Source of the DNA: Patiria pectinifera
Taxonomy: Eukaryota > Echinodermata > Asteroidea > Valvatida > Asterinidae
DNA length: 64,000 nucleotides
NCBI GenBank assembly: GCA_029964075.1
Contig: CM057149.1
Span: forward strand, 29,588,197-29,652,196
Reading direction: 5' to 3'
Position numbers and translations under genes: made by a program. The notes beneath the pieces are model-generated. The model made no database searches, was not told where the DNA came from, and saw only the letters and a program-made list of their open reading frames with translations. Position 1 is the first letter of the stretch. Each line of letters opens with the position of its first letter. Shown piece after piece: positions 19,901 to 33,200 of this stretch.

Positions 19901-22900
19901 CGCAATTGTTCATTGTAAAGAAAGAAATTGTGGCTTGTGCAAATGCGTAAGGGTTCATTATAGCGCAGAATGCATGGCTATAAAGCTAAGAGTAGTCTCA
20001 TTAATATAGCTATAGACTTTACTCACTAGTCGGCCGTGTTAAATTGAAAGCGAGGTAAACTCTCCTATTTGAAACTTTGAGAGTAGAAAGAAAGCAATGG
20101 AATAAACGTTCTTTACGAATTATAACCAGTCTGCTTAGATAAGTAATTTACAATTTGTGATTAAACATTCCTTAATGTTTTAAGCCATAATTAAAGAAAC
20201 ATTCAAAGTGCAGGGCTAGCCACGCACTCCAATCGTAAAATAGTCTGGCGCCATGTCATTCAACAGTTAACAATTCACGAAGTAGATTCAGAGAACACAA
20301 TTGAAAATGGCTTCCTCGTGAAAAAGGTCTATAGCTATAACGAAGGTCTATAGCTATATTATAATAACGAAACGAATATATATGACGAAGGTCTATGTAG
20401 CTATAATGATAATGACGCCATAATGAATTTCAATGTATGTTTTTTTATATACAAATGACAATAAAGAATTCTATTCTATTCTATTCTATAACGAATATAG
20501 CTAAAACGAATATAGCTATAACGAAGGTCAATATAGCTATAACGAAGGTCTATATAGCTATAACGAATATAACGAAGGGCTCAGAGCTAATAGAAACATT
20601 GCGGTTGCGCGTGATGTCACAAGTTTCCGGGTATGTCATTCATAGTCGAGGAGCGATCAACCAATAAATAAACAAGACACGCAGTAATGAGATTTTCTGT
20701 ATTTAATTTCTTAAAACATGCATTAACAGCGACAGGTTACATGCATGAAATGAGTCATGAAATTCCCCAACAACCATGACATAATTATGCGGGTTTCCTT
20801 TGAAAAATAATACATATTTTTGCCTCGGTGAATGTATGTATATAGTGACCAAAAAAAAGTAATATCCTTCCAGTAAAACTCTTTAAAAAAAAAAAAATTA
20901 AAATTCCGAGCATGCTGCTTTTATGTTTTTAATGTAAACAGAAATTAGTATTACTTCCGCCTTCCTCCCTTTATGTTTGACTTTTACGCCTCTTGTTTCT
21001 CACGAGGCGTCGAAATAAAGTAAACTGAACTGAATCGAAAATCGAAGTGAATAAGCATTACGTCAACGGGGATTCCCTAAGTTACTCCCAACAGCGTCGC
21101 TGTATTGTGTTTTTGCTGACTTTCTCGTTCCCACGCGCCGGGTTTTACGCCATCCAGTCTGTTGCCAATGGCACTGGAATGTCCAGTGTTTATTCAAGAA
21201 CTAAGTTAAAAATTACGCTTAAAATTTTAAGTTCAAAACTACAATTACATGTATATAGGCCTTTATTAAAGATTTTACGCTACTCAGTAGGAGTCACAAT
21301 TCACATGATTAGGAGTTACAGTATAACATTTGGCCTGCATAATTCTTACATTTTTCACAATCATTGTGATTTAAACACTTCTTTATTGTTTTCTGATTTT
21401 GTCTCATTTCAATTCTATTTTATAATGTGTTTAATATTTACTGTTCTTTTATTTCCAATTTTGTCTATAACGCAATTAGGCCTCCGGGGAGCGATGGTAG
21501 ATTTTTAAATATACCAAAATGAATGAATAAATGAATCACAACAAACTTAACAAACCAATTATCAAGTAAATGACCTCCAAAGATAAATTAGTTTGAAGAA
21601 TAAGTACGTAATTACCTTTTTTTTAAGCGATAAACGGAAATCAACTAAACAGAATCTGAAACGACGCGGTGTTAGAGTTAAGACGTGAGGCCTACTGTGC
21701 GTAGATTTCAGACAGCTGCTTCCGTATGGCCTTGTCCAATCCTTCGACATCGTAGAAAGGTGCATCCTGTCGAAGTTGTTCCAAATCATCATGGTAAAAC
21801 TGCCCCGGTCCAGTATGGACGTAGGAATCGAGAGATCCATACAGAAGGAATTGCCACAAGTGACGAAAGCTGGCAGCATCTTTGTTGATCGTGTACCGCG
21901 CCTCCGAGAAACGAACCGTGCTTGCATCGTCGACCATACGTCCCAGGTACGACTTGGCAAACCGCTCGTTCTTCATCAAGGTACAACGACGCTCCGTGAA
22001 GCATTTCCCGCCTACAACGAAGTGAATCCTCGCAGCCTCAGCACCAGCCCGGTACTTCTTCACAGCTTCGGTCAGACGCCAGCTCTGGTAGAACTCGGCC
22101 TCTGATTGCAGCAGGTCTATGTCTTTGAAATCTTTGGGTAGGTCCAGCCGACCGTGGCGCATGAAGCCCAGCACGTAGCGGAAGAGAGGCCCATCAGCGT
22201 CGACCAGAAAGTTCCCCGCTTTGTCCTTCTCGCATTTCTTCTGGAAGTTGCCGCTGAACATGCGGCCCAACGTGGAGTCCACGTTGCTTCGCAGCGTGCC
22301 AAGGGTGGTGAAGTAAACCTGACCGCCAACATTCAGGCCGATGAATCGGGATTGTTCGCAGTCCGCCATGATTCGGAATCTGAAGTTTATTTAATTTTTA
22401 TCGGCGCCCAGTGCAAGAACGACTGTATGCACGGCTGTATCTAGTATCGACGAATTTGTGGAGCGTGGTGTCGGACTGTTAGCCTCGAACGAACAGACGC
22501 GTTCGCCCAGGTAATTGAACAATGGGCGTTTCAGAATGTCAAGTGTATCACGTGGGTTCCTTTCACACCAATGAAGAGGCCCGTCATTGACAAGCGAAAC
22601 TCAATCCGGAAAATAACGTTTGCATTTGCTCGGTGTATAAAGCAAAAAAAATCTTCAAACGTCACTGAATTGAAAATACTAAAGAAATGTCTCGTCTTAA
22701 TTATAAGCGTAACGGGCCACTCACAATAGTCGCCTAACTGCTAAAAGCATTTCACGTACATGTAGTATCGGAACTTCCCTTTTACTGCACACGGTTATAT
22801 AGGCCTACTGCCATTCAAGTTCTGTGTTTTTGCCAGAAACGTTTAATTATAAACTCTCTAACTCTAATTTTCATTTCAGCTGCGTCAACTGTGAAAAAAG

Positions 22901-25900
22901 GCTGCGCCTGCGAAAGAGAGAGAGACCTTCAATGCGTTCAAAATAATGAGCAGAGTTTTCGTTATTTAGTACTAGTACGACAGTATGCAGTGTTGTCTAA
23001 GTTTAATTTCTTACTTACTAGAGTTGGAGTGTTGTGAGTTAGGATCCAGACCATTTTTTGTTATGTCAACGCCTATAAATTATAGGCAGACCTTGTGTGG
23101 CAATAGACTTTCAATGAAGAAAACCGTTGGTGTTTTAACAAAATGCAAGAAAGAAAAATAAACGGAATCGGTCTTACCCGAGAAAATGTGGACAATCCAG
23201 GTCTCGCCTCAACGACCATTTCACGGTCCTCGGTAGCCTCTCCCTCAGCCGACGACTGCGGCGACTCCGAGCCGTGCTCCGTGGAAGCATCGGGTACTTG
23301 CGACGAAGAGCTTGTGGGACGACTTGGATCGGAGACCACGATGGCAGGCAGAACCTCACTCCCGCTCATCACGTTCGGATGTGTTGACGATCCGTGATTC
23401 ACGGTGGAAAGTGATGCGTGGTCTGCCGACTCCGTGGTGGACAACGGGTCGGCCCTCATGGGGACCCGCACGATGTTCTTGGGCCGTGTGTCCTTGAAGC
23501 GCCGGGACCGCCCCTTGAGAGCTCTGGCACGCTTTCTCTGCATGTCTCGGAGTTTGTTGGCGAGTTGCTCTTCGTGACTTACTGAAAAGGATGCTGCTGC
23601 TCGCGGTGCAATTGCTAAGCACAAAATGAGGAGACAACATTGATAGAGAAATACGAAAAATGAGGAAGAGATGTCTCATTTGTTTTGTTTTTCTTAGAAA
23701 AGGTTTCAAGGAAGCGAAAAATCATATAGGCCTATGCCATTATAGGCATTATTTTGATTATAACAACGTTTGGAGAGTGTATAGCCTATAGTGTTTAGGG
23801 TTTGTGAGTCATTCAGGGGTTCGAATCCAGCTGCTGGCCACATGCTGTATCCTTGGGCAAGCCACTTCACCCCCACTTGCCTCTCTCCACCCAGGAGAAT
23901 AAATGGGTACCGGCATTAGCTGGGAGTAACCTGCGATATGGACTAACATCCAAGGGGATTAGAAATATTCTCAGTTAGTAACAGTTTCATGCCTCGGAAA
24001 CCGGAGATAAACCCTGGCCTGATAGGCCACATTGGCTCGTATAACAGGCTTTACTATTTACTTTGGAAAAAAAACAAGTACTGTGAACTTACATGGCAGA
24101 TTTCGTTTCCTTTTAGCAGGCACTGGCTCCTCATAGTGAAGTTTCTTCATAACAGCACAGCTACCCTATTTGGAAATACATTTAGAACAATCTGCTTTAT
24201 TACAAAACCAACGTTGTCTTATATATGCCTAGGTCTACTTGAACTTTACGCTAAATTAATGTTATATTGCACGGTTCTGTTTATAAAAGTTCATGCCTTT
24301 CCTTTCGAAAAAAAAATAATCAAATTCTGAATTAAGGTTTGTCCGTAAATCTTGATTTTTTTATGTGCTTATTTGAACTAAACACTATACATAAAAACAA
24401 TATATAAGCCATTTTTTGCTAATTACGTTTAAATTAAAAACAAAAACAACCAATTAATTAATTGCGAAGAGGGTTTAAAATATGACTTTGCCGACGATTT
24501 TTTTTCAACTTAACTCTTTTAGCAATATTATTAATACACCTGCAGACACACACATATTGTAGAACAAATGTGTATATGACTTACGGATTTGAGGACGTAA
24601 ATCCAGTCGCTTTTGTTGCTGTCCTGTTCGATAACTGTTCCTCTCCTGTTTGGGAAACCAGAACATGCAGGACACGTTACTGGTGTGACGCCTAAGCAAA
24701 CCTTCGAAATTCCATGTCATGTCACAGGCTAAAGGCTCATCCTGTTTTTATGTTCGTTTTTTTGTTTAAGAAGTATTTGTATTTGTTTTTACGTATTGTT
24801 TGAGTATCCTTTATGTGTTCTTGTTTTACTTGAATCTTCTCAAACGTCTTAATTTTTTAAGGGATATATGTTTGTTTTATATTTTATACTTTTTTGTTTT
24901 ATTGTTTTTTTGTCCGTACTGAAGTCCCGTATTGTTGCTGGTGTTTTATTGTAATCTTTTGTGCATATCATTTCAAGCCTTCGATTTTGTAAAATTCATA
25001 TTATTAGTTTATATTAATGCAGGGCCCTAATGAAAACCAGCTTTTTGCTGTTTGGGTTTACCCTGGATAAATAAAGGTATAAATAAATAAATAAATAAAT
25101 AAATCCTGAAAAGTTGCGTTTCCTGAATTTGAAATCTAGACTGTTTTTGAACTTTATATTCGCTAGAAGGCAAGTTTACTGGTTAATTACCAGGAAAAAT
25201 CAAAGGGGCAAAGTTGCATGACCTATGACCTCGATTTAAAACAAAAAGTACCATATTTGGACAAACTCTCTGCTAATTTTGTCTGAAAATTATGGGATAA
25301 GTAAAGGTATACTACATATTATATGGAGATACGGAATGTCAAGTATTTGATCTACATTTATGGGGCTACGTCAAATAGTGCTGAATAATAATAATGGTGT
25401 ACATTAGTTCCTTTATGATTTTATTTATGATCAATATTATTAAAGTTTTAAATTCCAGACATATTATGTGCCGGTGTAGCGTGAATTTACGTTTCTATGA
25501 AATTCGGACTCATTGGTAATAACGCGCATGCGTAAGTATGGTAATTAGGAAAGTGACCGGTCACGTGAGAGGGATTAACCAATAATAGGGAAAAGGGGTC
25601 CGATTTTCATAGGAGTCGGATTTTCATGTGACACCGGTATAACTCCGGAAGGCACGATTTAGGTGCAAATAAATTCAACTTTCAGGCGGCGTGACCAAAA
25701 GCCAAGCATTATTCGGTCTTTGAGTTCTTTTCTTTACCTGTCCTCTGGAAAGCAAGCCTGGGGTATTTGGTGAATTATGAAAGGATCGAGAATTTTTTTT
25801 ATTTTTTATAAACCACCTCCAAAACATTCTCCCAACAAAAAAATGTCAAATGTTGTACTATAATTGCGTAGTACATCCAAAGGTTCAATCACCCAAACTC

Positions 25901-28900
25901 ACGTGAAGAAATTGAATCGGCACTTTTTGGGATGCTTCTTGAGGAGATGTAAGGGCCAGCCTTTGAAGATGCTGACCGACTCGATGAAACTACTGCCGTC
26001 CACTCCGCTGATGTTACTCACACCCCCTGCCAGGAAGATTCGGGAGTACTCCTTTTCCCATGGTGAAAAATAATTCGACGAATAGAGACACAAGTTAGCT
26101 AAAATTCACTAATAATCTGTTATTGGCACAAAACAGTTCGTTTGATCCAGAGCAACACAATGGGTAAATGAAGTCAACGATTTGTTTTCTCATTCTTAAC
26201 ATAGACCTACACAGAAACAATACATAATAATAGGCCTACTGAGAAATTCAATTTGTTGCTCTGTCATGATTATCACCGGGTATTATATCTGACCAAAAAA
26301 AAAAATACCGAATAGGCATCTCAACGTATGTATTAGGCTACATAAAACATTTCTTTGAAATAAACCTCGATTCTTAGGGATAACTGCATTTACCGCCGTT
26401 GATTTAACAAAATACTGTTACAATTATTTACCATGTCCATCGTGAAACACATTAATAATAAGCAATAATCATGTTTTAAATTTGAAACTTAAATATTATG
26501 ACTATTTAAATATAAATTTGAAATAAAATCGAAATTAAAAAACCAAAAAATTAAAAATAGTGTGTGGGCGAACAATTCTAATGACCATCATCTTTACGAA
26601 ACATATGACCATCAAAATGTCTATTCGGCACTACATGTTGAAACTCTATTCTTGCAAAAACAGAAAACCAAGATACGAACACACTAAAAGTAAAAACATA
26701 CCTTGACAGTGAGGCTTAACAGTTGGATGTACTCTTTGGAAATGACGGTGACATTGTGACGACCTCTGCTTATTATTGCTTCATGCTGAAAATAAAAATT
26801 AATTAAAAAGCACATTCACAAAGAACAGTTAATTCATAATCTCTCTATATTCAAAGTTATAAGCGTAACATTCACAATTGTGCCCTATTTCGGAGATGTC
26901 GACTGGTCCGAAAGTTTTAAAGGGAGTACGGGGAGACTGGGAGTACGTTTTCTGATTGGTTAAACCTATCACGTGATAAACCTACCCCGAATACTTGTCC
27001 TTTCGCCAAGGCGGTGGCCGGCCGACCACTGTTTTCTGGATCGCCTTCAAGAAGTACGGCTAAAGGAGAAATAAAATAAAAAATCACGACTTGATATAAA
27101 AAATGTGACGTCTTCAAAATTGATACGTCAAGTAGACGGTGTTGCTTTGGAAGCAACATTTTCTGCACTAGTAAAACTATCATTTAAAAATTATGGAATT
27201 CTAAACTTTTAGAAATTTTTTTATGGCCAGCGCACTAGATTCTACATACTAACTTATGAGAGTGTACATACACTGATACCCGATCCCCCAAAGGTGGCAC
27301 TCTAACAGTACAACACCACTTTATGTTAAAATGTAAGCCTTTCAGTTAAAATGGTTTTTAACTATTAGATTTAAACAATAATCCGTGAGATGATTGACGG
27401 AAAACCGTACCTGAGCCTCCAAGTACGAGATAGAACGCATAAGGTCGACGACCGTGTCGGATGATGACGCGGCCCGTCTCATAGCTCTCAAACGCCCCTG
27501 CCCGGATCAGGCTGCGCTGCATGTGTACCGGATACTTGGTGATAAACTCCATCTGCTGAAGCTCAACTTGAACCTGAAAAGTGGAAGAAAACTTTTTCGT
27601 TTTAGATAAATGTGTATACAATGACGTGACCTAAACAGCAGATGTGTGTATAGAACATTCAAATATCAGTGATGGCAGGGGGGTCTCTGATTATATGAAA
27701 CTAGTAAGATGGGCCTGTGCCCGCTTTAATGGACCTGGACCCGCTTTTACTCACCCCCCCCCCCCTCCCCGAGCCCCCTCATATCACCCCCCCCCCTTCT
27801 TGAAAGCTAGATCCGATCAGGGCAGTAACGGAATATAATAGAACTGCTTTGTTTTTCAATTTAAAGCTAACATTCGAACAAAACTCAAACAAACAAAATG
27901 GTGCTGAAAATGAGACGAAAACTAATTTGACAAATGCAAAGAATCGGAGAAGCATTTGGTTCTATAATTTTGAACGCGACGAGTAAGTTTTGTAAATCTC
28001 AAACGAAACGTTCAAATTATCCTTATTCTTGATCATGTCCTAAGTCGTTCTGAAATTTGTTGCAAATTTGTATTTGCTTCGAAGTCTATGAGCGATATTA
28101 CTTCAAAAGTGAAATACATATAGTGTAGTATGAAGGGGCAAAACATCCATTGGTAATACGTGTATACCGAATGATGTGGGCCTATACACTTACGTGGTGA
28201 ATGTCTTTTTCTGTGCGTGCGGGCGACGGAGTTTCCAATACACGCTTGGTTTCACTAGAAATGTTGTTCTGTTGAAAAAAAGAACATGCAAATTGGAAAG
28301 CGTACAAACATTTTTACAAAGATTCAATGCTAATAAAAAAAATCAGTGAATTATTTATTCTTATGCGCAGGCAAAAGGTAAAAAATACATTTTAATTTAA
28401 TACCCAAAAAGGAAGGTTTTGGCAAAATCTTGATGGTATTCAAAGAGGATATTTTAATGATGCCTAACACCTTGGAGTTTCGAATTAAAGGGAAAACAAT
28501 TAATGAAAAGATAGCGAAGGATATATCCTCGACCCTCCACAATCTGCAGGTAGCGCTTGCAACGCGAGCGCGTTATCACACACAAATTGAAGGCGAATGC
28601 GTAGAAAAAGGACCGCGTATAGCTTTAGGGGGTCTGACGATACATTTGGTATTCACCAATCAATTAATTATTAAAACATTGACGGGCAAAACACCTGTTT
28701 CTTTGCTGTAAACATTGTCACATCGAATAGCAGATCCCCTCTGATTTTGTACTTATCTCCGGCCTGTGCAGCGTCTATTGCACTAAATAGCTTCACCATC
28801 TTAGCATCGTTCTCCCTGGATAAAAATGGGGACAATTTGTTTTAACGTTTTACTTATCAAAAATAACCAGCAACAATAACTACATCTTCAATCATCAATC

Positions 28901-30207
28901 ATAATTTTAGATCCGATAGTATCTTCAGATTGTAGAAGGATCTTACTTTGCATGAAGAAGAGCTGTCAAAAACATCACAATAATGTTCTCCATACACAGT
29001 TTAATAATTCAAGTATTGACACGGATGAAAAAAAGGACGAAGCTATGAACACAAGTTTCTGTAATTATTGTATTGATCGATTGACTTTCAAAAAGAAATA
29101 AAAGCGGAAGCATTATTCACCCCCTTCGGAAAGAGAGGAAATCGGGCAGTCGCTTACAGTCAAATGCTTGGAAACAACCTATGTCGCAATTTGATATTAT
29201 TGTTATAAACGTGCATGTATATTGGAAAACTTACGTCAAAATGTATGTCCTGCACATGCGCATCAGAAGCACAATGGTTTTGGCGATGGTGCGCAGTTTT
29301 CCAAATTTCCTCAGCTGTGCAGGGATTAAAATAATAATAATAATAACTGTTGATATGTCTCATCATGCAGAGTTTACTAAGGGATATTACAAGAAGGAAA
29401 CATTAGCCCGACTGCAAAGTATTACGATGTAGGCCTTTAACACCGTCCTATAGACCTATACGTACAATTCGTAAAATCATGAAAATGAGGTAATTGTACA
29501 AAATTGGCCACTTTTTTCGCAATTCGTTCATAAATGAATATTTGCAAACATGATAACGGCAGATCTGAACATAAATTATCTTGCCCTTAGTTTTGAATTT
29601 TGGCTGCGTTGTGCCTATAGTTATTTCTCAAGTGTTTCAGTTTAAATTTCACAACCCTTAGATCAATCTAAAATGTGGAACAGAATTTCAAATAAAAAAC
29701 ATGCAGACAAACACCCCGACAAACAAACACCCCGGCACCAACACCCCAACAAACAAACAACATACTTACCCTAACAGGAGGCTCGGGCGGGTCATCTCTC
29801 CTCTCGGCATCGACGCGGGGGCTCCTGGTGGGTAACCTCCCGTCCACGATAGCCCCACGCCGCTGCTGGCCACGCATCATCAACGGCAGGCCTTCCCCGT
29901 CAAGACTGCCTCTCACGTCTGCGGCGAGCAGCGACCACGCCCGCCCCTTGGCTTCCCCCCTGTCTCGTGTTGACCGCTTATTATGGGTCTTCTTCTTGCT
30001 CCCACGGTCCATCATGGCAAGTACCGTCCTCAGCTTCTCCTGTCTCTTGAGGCGCCCCAGATCGGAGGAGGCACCGCCTACGAGGGGTGATGATGATGAC
30101 GCCTTGATGGGTGGGCGTGGCGATGTGGTGATGGTCATCTTGGGGGCGCGAATCAGCGGCGCCAGAGGGCGCCCAGCGCTCTCGCGTGTCTCTGCCACTT
30201 CTCCCAT
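16990..30207 (-). CDS. CNBD2: CNBD2-like cyclic nucleotide-binding domain protein
   Basis: Sixteen exons, all with GT-AG ends and matching phases: 29770-30207, 29235-29314, 28695-28815, 28194-28268, 27411-27573, 26986-27059, 26702-26785, 25903-26051, 24585-24645, 24093-24165, 23178-23614, 19570-19681, 19087-19193, 18039-18110, 17549-17683, 16990-17130. Product 773 aa. Residues 1-146 are basic and low-complexity; 147-238 are helical; 239-345 form the first cNMP fold; the second comprises about 395-439 and 659-727. Residues 440-658 are a disordered insertion. The phosphate-binding cassettes read FGHEAII...HNVTV and FGVSDMA...PSLCL, lacking the usual Glu and Arg. The family is linked to sperm function in mammals; nucleotide binding here is doubtful. 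The start has an in-frame TGA upstream and GCCATGG context. AATAAA lies at 16750-16755. Introns hold SINE and LINE pieces, and intron 11 holds a KCTD gene. Confidence 0.85.
20328..20580 (+). repeat. tatagctataacgaa minisatellite split by a LINE tail
   Basis: Units like tatagctataacgaaggtc repeat on both sides of a short insert at about 20428-20490. The insert ends acaataaagaattctattc plus three attct units, a typical 3' tail of an L2/CR1-like LINE. It lies in intron 11 of the CNBD2-like gene. Confidence 0.6.
21692..22369 (-). CDS. KCTD-family BTB/T1 protein, single exon
   Basis: 225 aa without introns. Residues about 8-105 form a KCTD-type T1/BTB domain: FIGLNVGGQVYFTTLGTL near the start, then LGRMF, DADGPLFRYVLGFMRHG and EAEFYQ. 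Residues about 112-215 look like a second, diverged copy (RIHFVVGGKCFTERRCTL, YLGRMV, FLLYGSL, DAPFYDVEGL). KCTD proteins form oligomers and often act as Cullin-3 substrate adaptors; which applies here cannot be told. The gene lies inside intron 11 of the CNBD2-like gene on the same strand, with its own ATG at 22367-22369. A single exon suggests retroposition or an old intronless member. No exact human orthologue can be named. Confidence 0.85.
   Translation of the reverse strand: MADCEQSRFIGLNVGGQVYFTTLGTLRSNVDSTLGRMFSGNFQKKCEKDKAGNFLVDADGPLFRYVLGFMRHGRLDLPKDFKDIDLLQSEAEFYQSWRLTEAVKKYRAGAEAARIHFVVGGKCFTERRCTLMKNERFAKSYLGRMVDDASTVRFSEARYTINKDAASFRHLWQFLLYGSLDSYVHTGPGQFYHDDLEQLRQDAPFYDVEGLDKAIRKQLSEIYAQ
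23800..24065 (+). mobile_element. tRNA-derived SINE
   Basis: A B-box GGTTCGAATCC lies at 23819-23829, followed by a body with CTTGGGCAAGCCACTT and ATAAATGGGTACC. This is a body type I recall from invertebrate deuterostome SINEs. The end near 24065 lies only about 28 bp from exon 10 (24093) of the CNBD2-like gene. The A-box side looks truncated. Confidence 0.65.
24960..25103 (+). mobile_element. 3' end of an L2/CR1-like LINE
   Basis: The motif gggtttaccctggataaata, followed by several aaat units (25076-25103), is a typical LINE 3' tail. The 5' boundary is unclear; 24720-24960 is T-rich and may belong to it. It sits in intron 8 of the CNBD2-like gene. Confidence 0.45.
25465..25640 (+). repeat. 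Dispersed repeat with gccggtgt / acaccgg ends
   Basis: Parts match 9310-9380 and 9645-9750 (same direction) and 53890-54010 (reverse). Shared pieces include ggactcattggtaataacgc, cacgtga followed by accaataa, and gtgacaccgg. Likely a non-autonomous element; the boundaries are not firm. Confidence 0.4.
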
Positions 30208-33200
30208 GGCAATAATTTCTCTTCAAAAAGGAACTTCTCCAATCAACTTACGACTACATTTCCAAAAAATATATATCATTAAAAGTTAAGTAGCCATATA
30301 GGCTAGATGTAGCTGATCCAACTTCGACGTGATGGTTGTGACTCCAAACCTTTAGATGCAAACAAAACACAACAGTCATTAACACTGCTGGGATTTTTTT
30401 TTTTACAGACAAGGTTCCATCTTCTAAAAATGGATGTACATTTTGTACTTACAGTGCGAAGAAGTGTCTAAAATCCTCAGGCAGACAGATGCGGCATCTT
30501 CATCAAAATGAGTTTATTTTAGGCTTACCAATCACAAGGGCCACTCGAAATGATTATTCTGCAAATCGCCAATCTCGACAATATACTCTGGGAACAGACA
30601 GGGCAGACTTTCCGAAAAGTTCAGAAAACGCCTTTCACAACCGCTTCGTTGAACCAGGCTTCTTCACAGGAGAGATTGACAGTCATACGGTGCCATCTAA
30701 AACCTCATTCTATCAACGTCTCGATATACCATGTAATCCATCTTCAACATGGAGTATAGGCCTAATTTATCCATAACGTCAGTTTGCCCATTTTAGCACA
30801 AGTTGCCATGTTAAAATTATTATTTCTTTCCTAGCAGTATATGTACTCTCTCCTTCACAATAACAGATCAATCAGCAGTCCTTAGAACACGATCGATAGC
30901 AGCGCAGACATAACCTCCAACGGAACATCTCTCCCTACGATGTCATCTTAGTGAATGTCTTGTCTTCATCGATTCATCGATCATTTTGACACAATGAAGA
31001 AAAGTGTTCGAGTTATCGATTATAATTGAGTCCGATTATGTGTCTTGCACCATTGACATAGCAACTTAATTATGAAACGTGTGCTGTTTTTGTTGCGGCC
31101 AATGGTTGAGACTGGTGCCACCGTGGATTCTAATAAACATGGGTTTACCTTCCATAAATTAAATTTAATATAAAATACCTTATATCTAAAAAGTCCCATA
31201 GGCCTACGTCAACCTTTTCTCAATGCGGTAAGTTTACTTAACCATAGATCCCATCTTTTGTTCAGTACATATAGTCGGCGATTACTTAACTTGTTGCCAA
31301 ATGTTGGTGAAAATAAACTATCTTCAAGTTTTGGCCACTTTTCTTTTCATTCCCCCCCCCCCCCCCCCCGAATTAGCCGACAACTGCGCCGAAGCCATAC
31401 TCCAAACCCACGTCCATTGCTATAAATCTCAAGCTGTTTATTTTGCTTTAAAATTGTTCCTTTGCACACAATAATCACCGACGATAGTATAACTAACTGC
31501 AAGGAACAGTTTTAAAAGCCTGACAATTAATGTCTGCTTGTCGCACTAACTGTCGTTAACCTATAGTTTTAATTTTCATTTTTTTTTTCATTTTTAGTTT
31601 ATTTTATTTATCTCAAAGCATGAGAAAAAAAACCAATTTGTACTTAGAAATTATTATGATTCATTAGAGCTTACAGAAAATAAAGATAAGAAAAGCAGAG
31701 GGGAAACAAATATGCACGTTTCATGCGTGACACCATTTTGTGCGTACATCAATGAGAAAGTGTTAATAATGTGTAGGTTTAATACTTTATTTTCGAGAAA
31801 ATTAGCCACTAGGCCTATTAACCAGTATGGAACAGTTGAGAGAAATACAAACAAACGATTATAGGTTTGTCTTCGTTTTAAATGTCATAACTTCACTTGG
31901 GTATTTTCCGACAAACAATTTAAAAAAAAAAACTTACCTCACATCGCAATGACAAGTTGATAAAAGAGAATCCTAACAAGGATTTATCCTTTCCATTTAG
32001 AAATTTGTGAACCAGACACAGAGCCATCAACACCGCTTATCGTCAGAATCATCAGAAGTTCCCTCAGTGTTCTCCTGATTCACCTACATGATGTCCACTG
32101 TTGTTTGAAGTGTCACATAATAATGCCTAACAAATTCCTAGTCTATGATCAAGACATACTCCAAAAAGCTGCTTACTGCACTAAAATTTGACTAGAATTT
32201 TATACAGGTACATGTACATGTGTATGTGTTACCACTGAGAAACCAGAAAGTATAAGGGTCGCCAGGATTTATTGTGATAACCCATAGGAACAGGCGCAGC
32301 AGTCCGACCGCATAGCTTGACAAAAAGATTGTGCTTACTCACCCATGCTCACCCAAAGCCTCCATTGACCGTTTCTATGGGTATAGGGACGCTTGACTGA
32401 ATAGGGGTATAAATATTGTGGGTTTTTTGTTGGATTCAAGAGGATCCGCTAAACAAGATTTTGAAGGCTGTTGAGGGTGTGGGTTCACAAAATTTAATAC
32501 CTATATCGTCCTGGTATTGTAGGATTCAATTGTTAAGATAATTCAATCAATTTTAATAAATCGCAGCAACGAAATACGTGGATTACGATAGCCTCCCCCT
32601 CCCTCCCTGAAAGCACGCAATAATTGGCAAGCCTTTCACGGTTTGAGTTTCAGACGATTAAGTTGATCTAAAAAAAGCAGTTTCTTTTGGCCTATTTTGG
32701 CCTTGGGGAAAAAAACCGTAAGTTTTAGATCAAAATACATTATGGCTCATCATGGAGGAAGGAACACAACGTTTCCTTCCTCCATGGGCTCATCATGATC
32801 AACAACATGAAAAGCGGCCGTGACCCATGGTGCGTGCTTGCTAGCTAGGCTAGGTGCAATAGAAAATCTAAAATTCCATTCCAAGTACATGTATTGTATT
32901 GACTGAAATAACTCACCCGCGGGATACGTAACTTTGCTGTGAATCCAGACAAGGAACGACGAACTGAACCCGAATATACTTCCAAATACATTCAACATCA
33001 GAAATCAAGACAATTTAAACAAACAACAGCTGGTTAATACTTGCTCTGTGGTGAAACTCATTTTTTTTCCCTCCACAGTTTTCTAGACACCCAAACACCT
33101 CATATCAGCACATTTCTCAGGCTTGTTATCGACCTTTTGACACCGGCGATTTCAGACCATCAAATCAGACGGCTATCGGACCTCCCGGCCAGGGGGAACA

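Noticed and set aside
23143-23497. Open frames on the + strand near 23.1-23.5 kb
   Set aside because: Antisense to exon 11 of the CNBD2-like gene.
29828-30289. 153-codon open frame on the + strand
   Set aside because: Antisense to exon 1 of the CNBD2-like gene, low-complexity and without splice support.
32750-32998. First exon of a membrane or secreted protein (MLNVFGSIFGFSSSF...) with a donor near 32918
   Set aside because: No following exon was found and no family was recognised.
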